Assembly: GCF_000711295.1 (NCBI RefSeq)
Contig: NZ_JOMJ01000003.1
Coordinates: 1,871,501-1,935,500 of the forward strand
Direction of reading: 5' to 3'
Length of the DNA stretch: 64,000 bases
Source of the DNA: Desulfohalovibrio reitneri
GTDB taxonomy: Bacteria; Desulfobacterota; Desulfovibrionia; Desulfovibrionales; Desulfovibrionaceae
The notes under the pieces were generated by a model. It had not been told where the DNA came from and ran no database searches. It saw nothing but the letters and a program-made list of their open reading frames with translations. Numbering within the stretch: position 1 is the first letter of the stretch; each line of letters starts with the position of its first letter. The position numbers and the translations under genes were made by a program. Positions 1-14,694 of the stretch are shown one piece after another.

Positions 1-32
1 ACTTTGTGCTGGCCTACAAGGAAGCCATGTAG
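1..32 (+). CDS. 3' end of an unidentified gene (partial)
   Basis: The first bases read as an open frame ending FVLAYKEAM and a TAG stop, with host-like codons, followed 26 bases later by a strong terminator hairpin. This suggests the tail of a rightward gene that begins outside the window. Nine residues are too few for a function. Confidence 0.35.
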   Translation, partial: FVLAYKEAM

Positions 33-58
33 CTTCCACAGGACATTGCGCAATCATC

Positions 59-93
59 CGGCCCGTCGCGTGCAAACGCGGCGGGCCGTTTTC
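59..93 (+). terminator. rho-independent terminator
   Basis: CGGCCCG (59-65) pairs with CGGGCCG (82-88), the stem is extended by an inner CGCGT/ACGCG, and TTTTC follows. It would end the rightward gene that enters from the left and lies against the 3' end of the convergent endonuclease IV gene. Confidence 0.75.
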
Positions 94-964
94 ATCGCCC
101 TTCGGGCCTGGTTCGCAGCAGCGACCGCAGGGCGGCGATCCCCCTGCGGTCGTCCTCCAGGTCCTCGTCCTTGGGCGTTTCCAGCACCACCGGCAGGCCG
201 TCCAGCGCCGGGTGGTTCACCAGCAGACCAAATCCCTCCAGGCCGATCTCCCCCTCACCGATGTGGGCATGGCGGTCCTTGTTCGACCCCATTTCCCGCA
301 AGGAGTCGTTGGCATGCACGAACCGCAGCCGCTCAAGCCCCACGTGCTCCCGCACCTCGGCCAGCAACCCCTCCAGCCCTTCGGCCGCGCGCAGGTCGTA
401 CCCCGCGGCGAAGGCGTGGGCCGTGTCCAGGCATATCCCCAGCCTCTCCGAACACCGCGAGGTGGCGATGATCGCACCAAGCTCCCGGGGCGTGGACCCC
501 AGGGCACTGCCCTGACCGGCCGTGTTCTCCAACAAGACCGCAACACCCTCGGGAGCCGCCTCCAGCACCTTGTCCAGCCCGGCGGCCACACGCTCCACCC
601 CGGCCTCGGCGCCGCTGCCCGTATGCGCGCCCGGATGCAACACCACGTACGGCACGCCCAGCTTGACGCACCGCGCCGCCTCCTCGGCCAGCGCGGCCAC
701 GCTCTTGCCCCACAACTCGTCCTTGGGCGAGGCCAGGTTGATGAGATACGAGGCGTGCGAGGCCATCCGCTCCGCAGGCCGCCCCCATTCCGCCAGGGCG
801 GCCCGGAACCTGTCCGATTCCGCGTCCTCCACCGGCTTGGCCAGCCACTGCCGCTGGTTCCGCGTGAACAGCTGCAGCGACTCCCCGTCAACCGAACGGA
901 TCCGCTCGAAAACCCGTTCCAGTCCACCCCCAGCCGGCATGTGCGCTCCAAAATACGGTCCCAT
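92..964 (-). CDS. nfo: deoxyribonuclease IV (AP endonuclease)
   Basis: Endonuclease IV of base-excision repair, a TIM-barrel enzyme that cuts the backbone 5' of abasic sites using three metal ions. The 290-residue product carries the family's metal ligands in order: MASHASY, VLHPGAHTG, LLENTAGQG, CLDTAHAFAAGYD, FVHANDS, KDRHAHIGEGEIG and VLETP near the C-terminus. The start was placed at the ATG giving MGPYFGAHMPAGGG, which matches the usual YIGAHxSxxGG opening. The frame stays open upstream, but that stretch translates an intergenic repeat and is probably not coding. No good ribosome site precedes this ATG. A second ATG eight codons on has GGAG five bases upstream and is the alternative start. 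Confidence 0.93.
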   Translation of the reverse strand: MGPYFGAHMPAGGGLERVFERIRSVDGESLQLFTRNQRQWLAKPVEDAESDRFRAALAEWGRPAERMASHASYLINLASPKDELWGKSVAALAEEAARCVKLGVPYVVLHPGAHTGSGAEAGVERVAAGLDKVLEAAPEGVAVLLENTAGQGSALGSTPRELGAIIATSRCSERLGICLDTAHAFAAGYDLRAAEGLEGLLAEVREHVGLERLRFVHANDSLREMGSNKDRHAHIGEGEIGLEGFGLLVNHPALDGLPVVLETPKDEDLEDDRRGIAALRSLLRTRPEGR

Positions 965-1010
965 GGAGGGAGGCAATAGAGGATTTCGAACTTGGATGCC
1001 AGGGAGAAAG

Positions 1011-1172
1011 AGGGGAAGATTTCGCCTTCGGCGACGCGGCGACTGCGGAATTCGAACCCCCGGCGGCACCCCGCTCTGACTGTTTGTCTCCAGATACGTA
1101 GGACGCGAAATGCAGTTGTTGCTCTCCGGCTACCACGTGTCCGCACCACACCCCCGAGCGAAGCGAGCGATA
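1011..1172 (+). repeat. intergenic hairpin repeat, copy 1 (internally deleted)
   Basis: This copy has the repeat head (GATTTCGCCTTCGGCGAC, from 1018) and tail (GGACGCGAAAT, then CCCCCGAGCGAAGCGAGCG ending near 1170). The central part with the long GC hairpin and the TGCATGTGTGTTCGCGGG segment is missing. It lies upstream of nfo, and the IS3 element has landed just beyond its tail. The related copies are at 2435, 14430, 14695, 16843, 25776 and 26056. Confidence 0.7.
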
Positions 1173-1213
1173 TAAAAATTTCGGAAAAGGAGGGTGAGTG
1201 TACTGCCCCCGGT

Positions 1214-1990
1214 TTAGCAAGCCTTTTTTAAGAGAGTCCGCGAGTTGATCAGTTCCTGCTCGGTTGTCACCGGGGTTTTATACCCCAGCGCCGAGTGCAG
1301 GTAGCCTTGGTTGTATTCTTCGATCCAGGAGCCCAAGGCTTGGCAAAAGGCCGTCGGGCTACGCCATTCATTAATCCAGACCAGCTCTTCCTTCATGGTG
1401 CGCATGAAGCGCTCGGTGTCGGCATTGCCTTTTGGGTTGTTGTAGCTGGTGAAGGCGAGTTTGATGTCCATGACGCGGCAAGCCTTCATGAAGCTCGCCG
1501 AGGTCGGCTGGCAGCCGTTGTCGGCCATGAGATGAAGACCGCCGTCGCGCACGCCTTCGGGGAACTGCCTGCCGACAGCCGCGTTGAGCGCCGAGAGCCA
1601 ATGCCACGCCTTGGCCTGGTCGCCGGCGTAATGGCCGACGACCTTCTTGGTGCGCCAATCAAGCACAATGACCACGTACAGCCAGCCGTAGCCGTCAATC
1701 TTGATTTTGGTCATGTCGATACCCCACCACTCGTTGGGTCGCGTGGGCCGGGGCTTGACGCCGGTCGGCCTGCGTTTGGCCTTGAGTCGCAGGTTGGGCT
1801 TCACCGTGAGGTCATGCTCGCTCATGAGCCGGTAGACGCGATTTTTGCCGACGACTACGCCGTCCACGAAGCGCAGAAACGCCCAGACCCGACGGTATCC
1901 CCAGAACGGATGGTCGGCCTTGATGCCGCGAATGCGGGCCAGGAGGTCGGCGTTGCGCTCGGCGACCTTTGCATATGGTCCACGCTTCAT
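1214..1990 (-). CDS. IS3-family transposase, OrfB (DDE integrase domain)
   Basis: This is the catalytic half of the transposase. The N-terminal HTH_21-like part (FWGYRRVWAFLR) is followed by an rve integrase core with the DDE residues in GIDMTKI, LMADNGCQP and NADTERFMRT. Its start at 1990 lies just after the slip site. The active protein is most likely an OrfAB fusion made by -1 frameshifting at the A8 run (2004-2011), which would read LKKKRAVRMKRG into this frame. The 258 residues match the family length and there is no internal stop. Confidence 0.93.
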   Translation of the reverse strand: MKRGPYAKVAERNADLLARIRGIKADHPFWGYRRVWAFLRFVDGVVVGKNRVYRLMSEHDLTVKPNLRLKAKRRPTGVKPRPTRPNEWWGIDMTKIKIDGYGWLYVVIVLDWRTKKVVGHYAGDQAKAWHWLSALNAAVGRQFPEGVRDGGLHLMADNGCQPTSASFMKACRVMDIKLAFTSYNNPKGNADTERFMRTMKEELVWINEWRSPTAFCQALGSWIEEYNQGYLHSALGYKTPVTTEQELINSRTLLKKAC

Positions 1991-2259
1991 CCGAACGGCC
2001 CGCTTTTTTTTAGCTCAATGGTCAACTCACCGATCAGGCTTTTGAGCTTCATGTTCTCGCGCTCAAGCTTGGCCGTACGCTGTGCGCCGTGCTCGGTCTC
2101 GAACGCTTTGTGCGCCTGGGCAAGGAATTGATCGCGCCACTTGTAGTACTGGTTCTGCGAGATGGCGTACTCGGCGCACACTTCGCCCACGGGTCGTCCT
2201 CGAAGGCCTTCGAGGACGACCCGTGTCTTCTGCTCCGGGGTCCACTTCCGTCGCTTCAT
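1987..2259 (-). CDS. IS3-family transposase, OrfA (helix-turn-helix)
   Basis: A 90-residue protein with an N-terminal helix-turn-helix (KTRVVLEGLRGRPVGEVCAE, then YAISQNQYYKWRDQF) and a C-terminal coiled coil (KLERENMKLKSLIGELTIEL), the usual OrfA layout for binding the element's ends and dimerising. The chosen ATG has AGGAGGT six bases upstream. The frame is open further upstream but has no ribosome site there. The 3' end carries eight A residues on the coding strand just before the stop, the expected site of -1 slippage into OrfB. Confidence 0.92.
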   Translation of the reverse strand: MKRRKWTPEQKTRVVLEGLRGRPVGEVCAEYAISQNQYYKWRDQFLAQAHKAFETEHGAQRTAKLERENMKLKSLIGELTIELKKSGPFG

Positions 2260-2434
2260 GGCAAACCTCCTGCCTGTTGAGAAGCCACGGACTTCCACTT
2301 AAATCAAGGCTGTTTCAAACTGGGGGCAGGATATGAGGGCGTGTGAAAGGGAGGAAAAAACCGTTTTTAAAGGATTTTTCCTCCCTTTCCCACTGCCCTG
2401 AACTTCCACCCAGCCACCATCCGTTCCCAAGGAG

Positions 2435-2660
2435 GGAAATATTCCCCTTCGGCGACCAGGGGGGCTGCGCCCCCCCCTGGTCCCTGCGGCAAACTCATTT
2501 TCCATGTGTGTTCGCGGGATGGCGCGCGGTGGGAGCTTTGAAAGGGAGCACTCCGGCGAATAAGCGATTGTGGGGCTATTAGTCGGTAAAACATCGCCAA
2601 CCCGCTTGGTTAGCGATGTGTCGGACGCGGAATTGGCTTGTAGTCCTCCGGCTGCGCCGT
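2435..2660 (+). repeat. intergenic hairpin repeat, copy 2
   Basis: This fills most of the 330-base gap between the IS element and the TPR lipoprotein gene. Its head is CCCCTTCGGCGACCAGG. The long GC stem is CCAGGGGGG with CCCCCCCTGG. It also has the CATGTGTGTTCGCGGGATGG segment, GGGAGCACTCC, CGATTGTGGGGC and CGGTAAAAC. It ends within two bases of the lipoprotein stop codon. No gene is seen in the gap. The stretch 2338-2434 holds a run matching sequence beyond copy 5 (TTTCCCACTGCCCTGAA). Confidence 0.8.
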
Positions 2661-2661
2661 T

Positions 2662-3476
2662 TTACTTGGCTTGGTTTTCCTCCAACTCCTTGAGCTTGGT
2701 TTCGATGGCCTTGGGGTTGGGAAAGGAGTCTTGGATGGATCGCAGGAGTTCTCCGGCCTTTTCCGGATCGCCGGTCTGCAGGGCGGTTTCGGCCAGGAAG
2801 TAGACGGCCATGTCGTGTTCGCGCTGGGGGAGGGATTTGTCCTGGAGGAGGTCGGTGAGGATGTCTTTGGCTTTGGGCCAGTTTTCCTGGAAGGTGTAGG
2901 TCATGGCCAGGTCCACGTTGCATTGGGGGTGGCAGGACTTTGCGTCCTGAGATTCCACGCAGTCACGCAGGGTGTCCTGTGCCAGGTCGAAGCGTCCAGC
3001 CTGGAAGTGGGCCGAGGATATGCGCTCGTAGAGGTCGCAGGGGTTGGCCCCGTCCACGTCCAGGCGGGCGGCTTTCTGCCAGGCTTCCAGGGCTTCGTCC
3101 AGGTCGCCCCGTCGCAAGTGCAGATCGCCTGTCTTCAGGAGCACGGTGCGCGCGCGCTCGGGTTGCGGCCCGAACTCCAGGAGCATGGCTTCGAGGACCA
3201 GGAGGGCCTTTTCCTGGTCGTTTTTGACCACGTTGAGGATTTCCAGGATGCGTTTCCAGGCGTGCCAGCGGCGTTTTCCCTCCGGGTATTCCTGGATGTA
3301 GCGCTGGTAGAGGTTTTCCGCCTCCAGGTAGAGGCCCTGGGCGTAGGCGTCGTCGGCCTGCGTCAGAACGGGGTTCTTGGCCTCGTCCCGTGGGGAGCAG
3401 GCGCTTGCCAGAAGCAGCGCCAGGAGGAGGGCCGCGCCGACGGCGGCCGTGGGCGCGAGCCCCCTCCCGAGGCGCG

Positions 3477-3480
<4 letters not shown>
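2662..3480 (-). CDS. TPR-repeat lipoprotein
   Basis: A 272-residue predicted lipoprotein. The N-terminus has a basic start, a hydrophobic stretch and the lipobox LLASAC, with Cys near residue 28. The rest is helical repeats of tetratricopeptide type ([73 protein letters not shown]). Such proteins scaffold complexes at the outer or inner membrane. The partner is unknown. The start codon overlaps the gyrA stop (ATGA), so it is probably co-translated with gyrase. The function beyond protein binding is not visible. Confidence 0.85.
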
Positions 3481-5918
<2,438 letters not shown>

Positions 5919-5954
5919 GTCGTCTCCTCTGGGGACGGTGGTTGCCGCGCGGGG

Positions 5955-9538
<3,584 letters not shown>

Positions 9539-9673
9539 GTATACTCCTTGTGATTGCAGTAAATGCCGGTTCCTTTGTTCTTTTTTATGACAAAATACCG
9601 GAATCAATCACGAAAATCGGAACACAACCATGTTGCTGAAATGTCGCTCGACAGCGCTTTGTCCGGGGTCCGT

Positions 9674-10981
9674 TCATTCGGCTTCCGAGGAGAGACATTT
9701 TTGCTTCAGGGTTTTCAACACGTTTTTCGTTTCTTTGTTAACCTTCTGGATTTTCTTGATCTTATTCACGGCGTACAGGGCCGTGGAGTGGTCCTTGCCC
9801 CCGAAGATGCGGCCCAGAGCGGGATAGGAACTGCCCAGCATCTCCCGGCAGAGGAACATGGCCATCTGCCGCGCCCGCACGATTTCGTGGCGGCGCTGGG
9901 AGCCCTTGAGATCCTTGGGCTGCAGCCCGAAGTGCGAGGACACGATGTCGATGATCAGGTCCGGACTCAGGGCGGGCTGCGGTTTCTCCTCGGTGTGGGA
10001 GAGGACGTGCTGGAAGTCCTTGGGCCCGATGTCCTTGTTGACCAGCTCCTTGTAGGCGAACAGCTTCAGCAGGATGCCCTGCAGGTAGCGGAAGTCGCGG
10101 AAGCGCTGGGCCAGGATGAGGACCTGTTCCTTGTCCAGGGTTATCTTCTTCTGCCGGCACTGGTTCTGGATGAAGCGCACCCGCACTTCCAGGTCCGGCT
10201 GCTTGAGGTTGACGATGAGTCCCCACTCCAGCCGCGACTTGAGGGTGGGGTTGAGGAACTCGTAGGTGGTCACGCGATCGGCGCAGCCGAAGACCATCTG
10301 CTTTTTCTGGTCGTGAAAGGCGTTGAAGAGGATGATGAGTTCCTGCTGCAGATTGGGGCTGTGCTGGATGAGCTGGAAGTCGTCCAGCACCAGCACCTGG
10401 TAGGCGGAAAGCTGCCGCCGGGCGGAAAAGGAGTCGTCCTGCTTGAACAGGGCGGCCAGATCCTCCACCGTGCCGAAGTAGATGGACTGCGGATCGGTGC
10501 GCCGGGCTATCTCGTTGGCTATGGCCTTGAGCAGGTGGGTCTTGCCGGAGCCGTGCTCCCCGCAGACCACGAACGGGTTGAAGACCACGCTGTCCTGTTT
10601 GGCCACCTCCCTGGCCGAGGCCAGGGGGAAGTAGTTCTTCTTGTTTATCAGGAAGGAGTCGAAGGTGAACTGGTTGCCGAAGGGGAAATCCAGCGACTTG
10701 ACCCGCTCTTTCCCGGCTGTGGAGGCGGTTTCCGACGTGCCCGCGCCGTGGCCGTTGTGGCCGTAGCTGATGATGGAGCCCGGGCCGAAGAAGCCGTTCA
10801 TCTGCTCCTCGAACCGGTCCTGCACGTGCTGGGCGAACCAAGAGGAGAAAAAAGCGTGGGGAAAGCCCACGTCGAGCCGTTTCTCGTCCGGGTCGTAGCG
10901 CACGTCCAGCGGATCGAACCACCGCTTCAGTTCCTGGTCGGAAAAGGACTGTTCCAGATGGGTGCGGAGCGAGGTTTTCAC
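9674..10981 (-). CDS. dnaA: chromosomal replication initiator protein DnaA
   Basis: The AAA+ initiator that binds DnaA boxes and melts the origin. Domain I is short (LRTHLEQSFSDQELKRWFDPL), then a linker, the AAA+ core with Walker A GEHGSGKTHLLKAI and Walker B VLVLDDFQLI, and a C-terminal helix-turn-helix with the family signature around SYPALGRIFGGKDHSTAL. I chose a GTG start at 10981, giving 435 residues. The frame continues open far upstream on the opposite strand of another gene and has no nearby ATG. No clear ribosome site is seen, so the exact start is uncertain. Confidence 0.93.
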   Translation of the reverse strand: MKTSLRTHLEQSFSDQELKRWFDPLDVRYDPDEKRLDVGFPHAFFSSWFAQHVQDRFEEQMNGFFGPGSIISYGHNGHGAGTSETASTAGKERVKSLDFPFGNQFTFDSFLINKKNYFPLASAREVAKQDSVVFNPFVVCGEHGSGKTHLLKAIANEIARRTDPQSIYFGTVEDLAALFKQDDSFSARRQLSAYQVLVLDDFQLIQHSPNLQQELIILFNAFHDQKKQMVFGCADRVTTYEFLNPTLKSRLEWGLIVNLKQPDLEVRVRFIQNQCRQKKITLDKEQVLILAQRFRDFRYLQGILLKLFAYKELVNKDIGPKDFQHVLSHTEEKPQPALSPDLIIDIVSSHFGLQPKDLKGSQRRHEIVRARQMAMFLCREMLGSSYPALGRIFGGKDHSTALYAVNKIKKIQKVNKETKNVLKTLKQKCLSSEAE

Positions 10982-11311
10982 GCTGTCCGGGGTGTTGTGG
11001 TCTGTTGCGGATTGCGGCACTTCGGACACCGGTCGCGGGCTTGGCCGGGCTGATTTTCCCCCCTCGCGGCCACCCCGTTTGAATTCGTCCCCGTATAGCG
11101 AAAATACAGGCTTTCGCCAAGGTTTTTCTGCCCCGGAAGCCCTGGTTCTCAACAGGTTGTCCACCGCTTTGGTGGAGTTTCCCCAGGACTTGGGAAAAAG
11201 GTTGTATTTTCGCGGTAGAGATACGGCGCGGTTCTTCCGCGGCCTCCCGGTTGCCATCGGTACACGCTTTGGGCATCCTTCCGGGGCCCCGATCGGGACC
11301 AAGGAGCAGAC
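10982..11311. other. dnaA upstream region, possible oriC
   Basis: This 330-base gene-free gap lies between divergent dnaA and the DUF39 gene. It holds TTGTCCACC near 11157, one mismatch from a DnaA-box variant, and AT-richer patches around 11090-11130 and 11195-11220. Origins commonly lie next to dnaA. No perfect TTATCCACA box or box cluster was seen by eye, so this remains a location-based guess. It must also contain the dnaA and DUF39 promoters. Confidence 0.35.
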
Positions 11312-12478
11312 ATGGCCGCCAAAAAGACCAAGACTATCGCCGAGATCAACGAACGCATCAAGCAGGGGAAAGCCGTGGTGCTCACGGCCGAGGAAATGAC
11401 CGAGGCCGTGCGCCGCCAGGGCAAGGCCAGGGCCGCGGCCGAGGTGGATGTCGTCACCACGGGCACCTTCTCGCCCATGTGCTCTTCCGGTGTTGTATTC
11501 AACATCGGCCAGGAACCGCCCATGATCAAGGCTTCCGAGGTCAGCCTCAACGGCGTGCCCTGCTACGGCGGCATAGCGGCCGTGGACGCCTTCCTGGGCG
11601 CCACGGAGCCCCACCGCGACGATCCCCTGAACAAGGTCTACCCCGGCTCCTTCAAATACGGCGGCGGCCACGTCATCGAGGACTTGGCGCGGGGGAGGGC
11701 TGTGCGCCTCCTGGCCAAGGGATACGGCACCGACTGCTACCCACGCACGGAGATCGAGAAGGACGTCACCCTCGCCCAGTTGCCCTACGCCCAGCTCTTC
11801 AACCCCCGCAACTGCTACCAGAACTACAACGTGGCGGTGAACCTCACCTCGCGGACCATCTACACCTACATGGGGCCGCTGAAGCCGGGCATGCGCAACG
11901 CCAACTTCGCCACCGCCGGCTGCCTCTCGCCGCTGTTCAACGACCCCTTCTTCCGCACCATCGGCCTGGGCACGCGCATCCTCCTGGGCGGCGGCACCGG
12001 CTGGGTTCTGGGCGCGGGAACCCAGCACAACGCCAAGCCCAAGCGCAACGAGCGCGGCATCCCCATGCAGCCCGCCGGAACCCTCATGGTGCGCGGCGAC
12101 CTCAAGGGCATGGACCCGCGCTACCTGCGCGGCGTCTCCTTCCGGGGCTACGGGCCCTCGCTGTCCGTGGGCGCGGCCATTCCCATCCCCATCCTGGACG
12201 AGGACATGGCCTTCTTCACCGGCGTGGCAGACTCGGACATCGAGATGCAGGTCATGGACTACGGCCACGACTACCCGCAGGGCACGGGCAAGATAATAAC
12301 CCGCGTGACCTACGAGGAGTTGGCCTCGGGCGAAATCAGGGTCAAGGACCGGAAGGTGCCCACCTCGCCGCTCTCCTCCCAGGTGCTGGCCCGGGAGATG
12401 GCCGAGAACCTGAAGAAAATGATCGCCGAGGGCTCCTTCCTGCTCACCGAGTCCCAGGAGAAGATCGTCTCCGAGTGA
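11312..12478 (+). CDS. homocysteine biosynthesis protein, DUF39/HcyBio family
   Basis: A 388-residue COG1900 (DUF39) protein. In methanogens and Desulfovibrio this family, together with a NIL/ferredoxin protein, is needed to make homocysteine from aspartate semialdehyde and a reduced sulfur source without O-acylhomoserine. The sequence has the conserved Cys-rich early segment TTGTFSPMCSSGVVFN, the GGGTGWVLGAGTQHN glycine-rich stretch and DLKGMDPRYLRG. The C-terminal CBS domains found in longer relatives are absent. AAGGAG precedes the ATG. The stop overlaps the LarE-like start by one base, and a ferredoxin-domain protein follows, so a sulfur-assimilation operon is likely. Confidence 0.88.
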   Translation: MAAKKTKTIAEINERIKQGKAVVLTAEEMTEAVRRQGKARAAAEVDVVTTGTFSPMCSSGVVFNIGQEPPMIKASEVSLNGVPCYGGIAAVDAFLGATEPHRDDPLNKVYPGSFKYGGGHVIEDLARGRAVRLLAKGYGTDCYPRTEIEKDVTLAQLPYAQLFNPRNCYQNYNVAVNLTSRTIYTYMGPLKPGMRNANFATAGCLSPLFNDPFFRTIGLGTRILLGGGTGWVLGAGTQHNAKPKRNERGIPMQPAGTLMVRGDLKGMDPRYLRGVSFRGYGPSLSVGAAIPIPILDEDMAFFTGVADSDIEMQVMDYGHDYPQGTGKIITRVTYEELASGEIRVKDRKVPTSPLSSQVLAREMAENLKKMIAEGSFLLTESQEKIVSE

Positions 12479-13299
12479 TGGACGCGCGCGAATCCCTCCG
12501 CGAAACCCTGGCCGCCCCGGCCCGGGAGGGCATGGCCCTGGCCGTGTCCGGCGGTCTGGACTCGCGCCTGCTGGCCTGGCTGCTGCTGGGCCTGCGGTTG
12601 CCCTTCACCGCCCTGCACGTGCGCGGCCCCCACGTCCCTCCCTGGGAGAGCGAGGGAGCCGTGGCTTGGCTCGCGGAGCACGGTGTTCCCTTCCACGTGC
12701 TGGACCTGGACCCCCTGACCCTGGGTCCGGTGCGGGAAAACGCCCGGGACCGCTGCTACCACTGCAAGCGCTACCTTTTCGCCGCCATGCGGGAGAAGGC
12801 GGACAGCCTGGGCCCGCCCCATCTGCTGGACGCAACCAACGCCTCGGACCTGGGCGAGTACCGCCCCGGCCTCCAGGCCCTGCGCGAACTGGGCGTGCGC
12901 TCCCCCCTGGCCGAACTCGGCATCGGCAAGCCGGACATCCGCGCCCTGGCCGCCCAACACGGCCTCAGCGACCCGGACCAGCCCTCCCGCGCCTGCGCCC
13001 TGACCCGCTTTCCCTACGGCCACGCCATCGGCCGCGCCGACCTCGACCTGTTGCTGCGCGCGGAGTACCGTGTGGAGTCCCTGGGCGTGCGGGAGTTCCG
13101 GCTGCGGTTGCCCGCGCCCGGGCAGGTGCTTTTGCAGCTTCCGCGCCACGCGGAATGCGGTGAATCACTCCTTGATAGACTACGAAACGAAATACAAAAC
13201 GTTTATGGAATAGTGCCGGAAATCGTATTCAGCGAACGCTTGAGCGGTTTCTACGATACCCAGCCAGACCCCGCCCAGAGCGGGCCCCGAAGGAGTTGA
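12478..13299 (+). CDS. LarE-like ATP-dependent sulfur transferase (PP-loop)
   Basis: A 273-residue adenine nucleotide alpha hydrolase of the LarE type. The PP-loop is SGGLDS near residue 22. RCYHCKRYLF matches the family's CYxCK segment. CALTRFPYG places a cysteine where LarE carries the cysteine whose sulfur is donated to the nickel-pincer cofactor. No larA, larB or larC is seen here. The one-base overlap with the DUF39 gene suggests it may instead activate or deliver sulfur for homocysteine synthesis, which is inference. The C-terminal 40 residues look divergent. Confidence 0.82.
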   Translation: MDARESLRETLAAPAREGMALAVSGGLDSRLLAWLLLGLRLPFTALHVRGPHVPPWESEGAVAWLAEHGVPFHVLDLDPLTLGPVRENARDRCYHCKRYLFAAMREKADSLGPPHLLDATNASDLGEYRPGLQALRELGVRSPLAELGIGKPDIRALAAQHGLSDPDQPSRACALTRFPYGHAIGRADLDLLLRAEYRVESLGVREFRLRLPAPGQVLLQLPRHAECGESLLDRLRNEIQNVYGIVPEIVFSERLSGFYDTQPDPAQSGPRRS

Positions 13300-13303
13300 C
13301 CCC

Positions 13304-14416
13304 ATGGCCTCCACCGTCCATTTCTGGAACCTGCGCGCCTCCGGCAAGGCTCCCACCCACGCCAAGCTGGCAAAGCTCCTGGACGCCCTGCCCGTGGCCG
13401 ACCACATCGCCAAGGACGACCTCACCGCGGTCAAGCTCCATTTCGGCGAGGCGGGCGTCACCGGCTTCCTGGCCCCCCATCTGGTCAAGCCCATCATCGA
13501 CCGCCTCCTGGAACTGGAAAGCAAACCCTTCCTCACCGACACCGCCACCCTCTACGTGGGGCAGCGCGGCAACGCTGTGGACCACTCCCTGCTTGCCCGC
13601 CGACACGGTTTCGACCCGGCCGTCCTGGGCGCGCCCGTGCACATGGCCGACGGCCTCAACTCCACCAACGAGACCACCGTATCCATCCCCAACGGCACGG
13701 AACTCACAGAGGCCCACCTGGCCGCCGACATCCTTAACGCCGAGGCCATGGCCGTCCTCTCCCACTTCAAGGGGCACATCGCCGCGGGCTTCGGTGGCGC
13801 GCTGAAAAACCTGGCCATGGGCTGCGCCACCCGCAAGGGCAAAATGCACCAGCACATGGCCATGGGCCCTAAACTCACCCCGGAAAACTGCGTGGGCTGC
13901 GGCGCCTGCATCGAAGTCTGCGCCCCCGGCGCGCTCCGCCTGGACGCGGACGACCGCATCACCATCGACCACGAGCTCTGCGTGGGTTGCGGCGGCTGCT
14001 TCCACGCCTGCCCCACCAAGGCCGTGGACATCGACTGGTCCCTGGAACGCGCGCGCTTCATCCGCCGTATGATGGAATACGCCTCGGCCGTTTACCACAA
14101 CATCCAAAAACCCGCCGTCTACGTGAACTTCATCCTCGACGTCACACCCGAATGCGACTGCATCGGCTTCTCCGACGCCCCCATTTGCCCCAACCTCGGC
14201 ATCGCCGCCTCCACCGACCCCCTCGCCCTCGACCAGGCCTGCATTGACCTCGTCAACCAGGCGCCCGCACTCCACCCATCCAAACTGCCCGACGACTACC
14301 AACCCGGACAAAACAAGTTCACCACCCTCAACAAAGACATGCCCGACCACCTCGGCCTCGACCACGCCGAAACACTTGGAATCGGAAGCAGGGAGTATGT
14401 GTTGAAACACATCTAG
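13304..14416 (+). CDS. DUF362 domain protein with two [4Fe-4S] clusters
   Basis: A 370-residue protein with an N-terminal DUF362 region and a ferredoxin insert: CVGCGACIEVC and CVGCGGCFHAC each bind one [4Fe-4S] cluster, around residues 195-240. A further cysteine segment, PECDCIGFSDAPICP, lies in the C-terminal third. AAGGAG sits eight bases before the ATG, five bases after the LarE-like stop. As the only ferredoxin in the operon it may supply electrons to the DUF39 reaction, the role played by the NIL/ferredoxin partner elsewhere. That link is inferred from position only. Confidence 0.83.
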   Translation: MASTVHFWNLRASGKAPTHAKLAKLLDALPVADHIAKDDLTAVKLHFGEAGVTGFLAPHLVKPIIDRLLELESKPFLTDTATLYVGQRGNAVDHSLLARRHGFDPAVLGAPVHMADGLNSTNETTVSIPNGTELTEAHLAADILNAEAMAVLSHFKGHIAAGFGGALKNLAMGCATRKGKMHQHMAMGPKLTPENCVGCGACIEVCAPGALRLDADDRITIDHELCVGCGGCFHACPTKAVDIDWSLERARFIRRMMEYASAVYHNIQKPAVYVNFILDVTPECDCIGFSDAPICPNLGIAASTDPLALDQACIDLVNQAPALHPSKLPDDYQPGQNKFTTLNKDMPDHLGLDHAETLGIGSREYVLKHI

Positions 14417-14429
14417 GATTGGAGAAGAG

Positions 14430-14687
14430 GGGAAGATTTCGCCTTCGGCGACCAGGGGGCTGCGCGCCCCCTGGACCCTGCGGCAAAGTAACTTTGCATG
14501 TGTAACGCGGGTTGGGGCGTGTCAGGTGAAAGCCGAGGGAGTAACTCGGCGCAATGGACGGCTATGTGGCTAGTTAACCCGATAAAACCGGATCCCGGTC
14601 GTCTGGCTTCACAGACGCAGGTCACGAAATTGGACACTAGTCCCCGTCTGTCTTGTTCCTCGCATGACGCCCCGAGCGAAGCGAGCT
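14430..14687 (+). repeat. intergenic hairpin repeat, copy 3 (tandem with copy 4)
   Basis: A full-length copy starting 14 bases after the DUF362 stop. In order it has hairpin CGCCTTCGGCG, stem CCAGGGGG (14452-14459) with CCCCCTGG (14467-14474), and palindrome GCAAAGTAACTTTGC (14483-14497). GGGAGTAACTC, GATAAAACC, CACGAAATTGG and the tail CCCCGAGCGAAGCGAGC follow. Copies 3 and 4 fill the whole 500-base gap to the next gene. No coding frame of quality is seen. Confidence 0.85.
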
Positions 14688-14694
14688 TCTGAGA

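Larger units (their letters stand above)
1199..2333 (-). mobile_element. IS3-family insertion sequence, apparently intact
   Basis: A 1135-bp element with two overlapping transposase frames read leftward. The left end reads TGTACTGCCCCCGGTTT and the right end, inverted, reads TATCCTGCCCCCAGTTT, so the imperfect terminal repeats share CTGCCCCC and GTTT. Both sides are flanked by TGAG (1195-1198 and 2334-2337), a 4-bp target duplication within the 3-5 bp range of IS3 elements. An A8 slip site joins the two frames. The intact duplication and open frames suggest a recent insertion. Confidence 0.93.

Noticed and set aside
1040-1075. tRNA-like TTCGAAC segment near the IS element
   Set aside because: The flanking bases cannot form the T-stem, no acceptor or anticodon arms are nearby, and it lies in a degenerate repeat copy.
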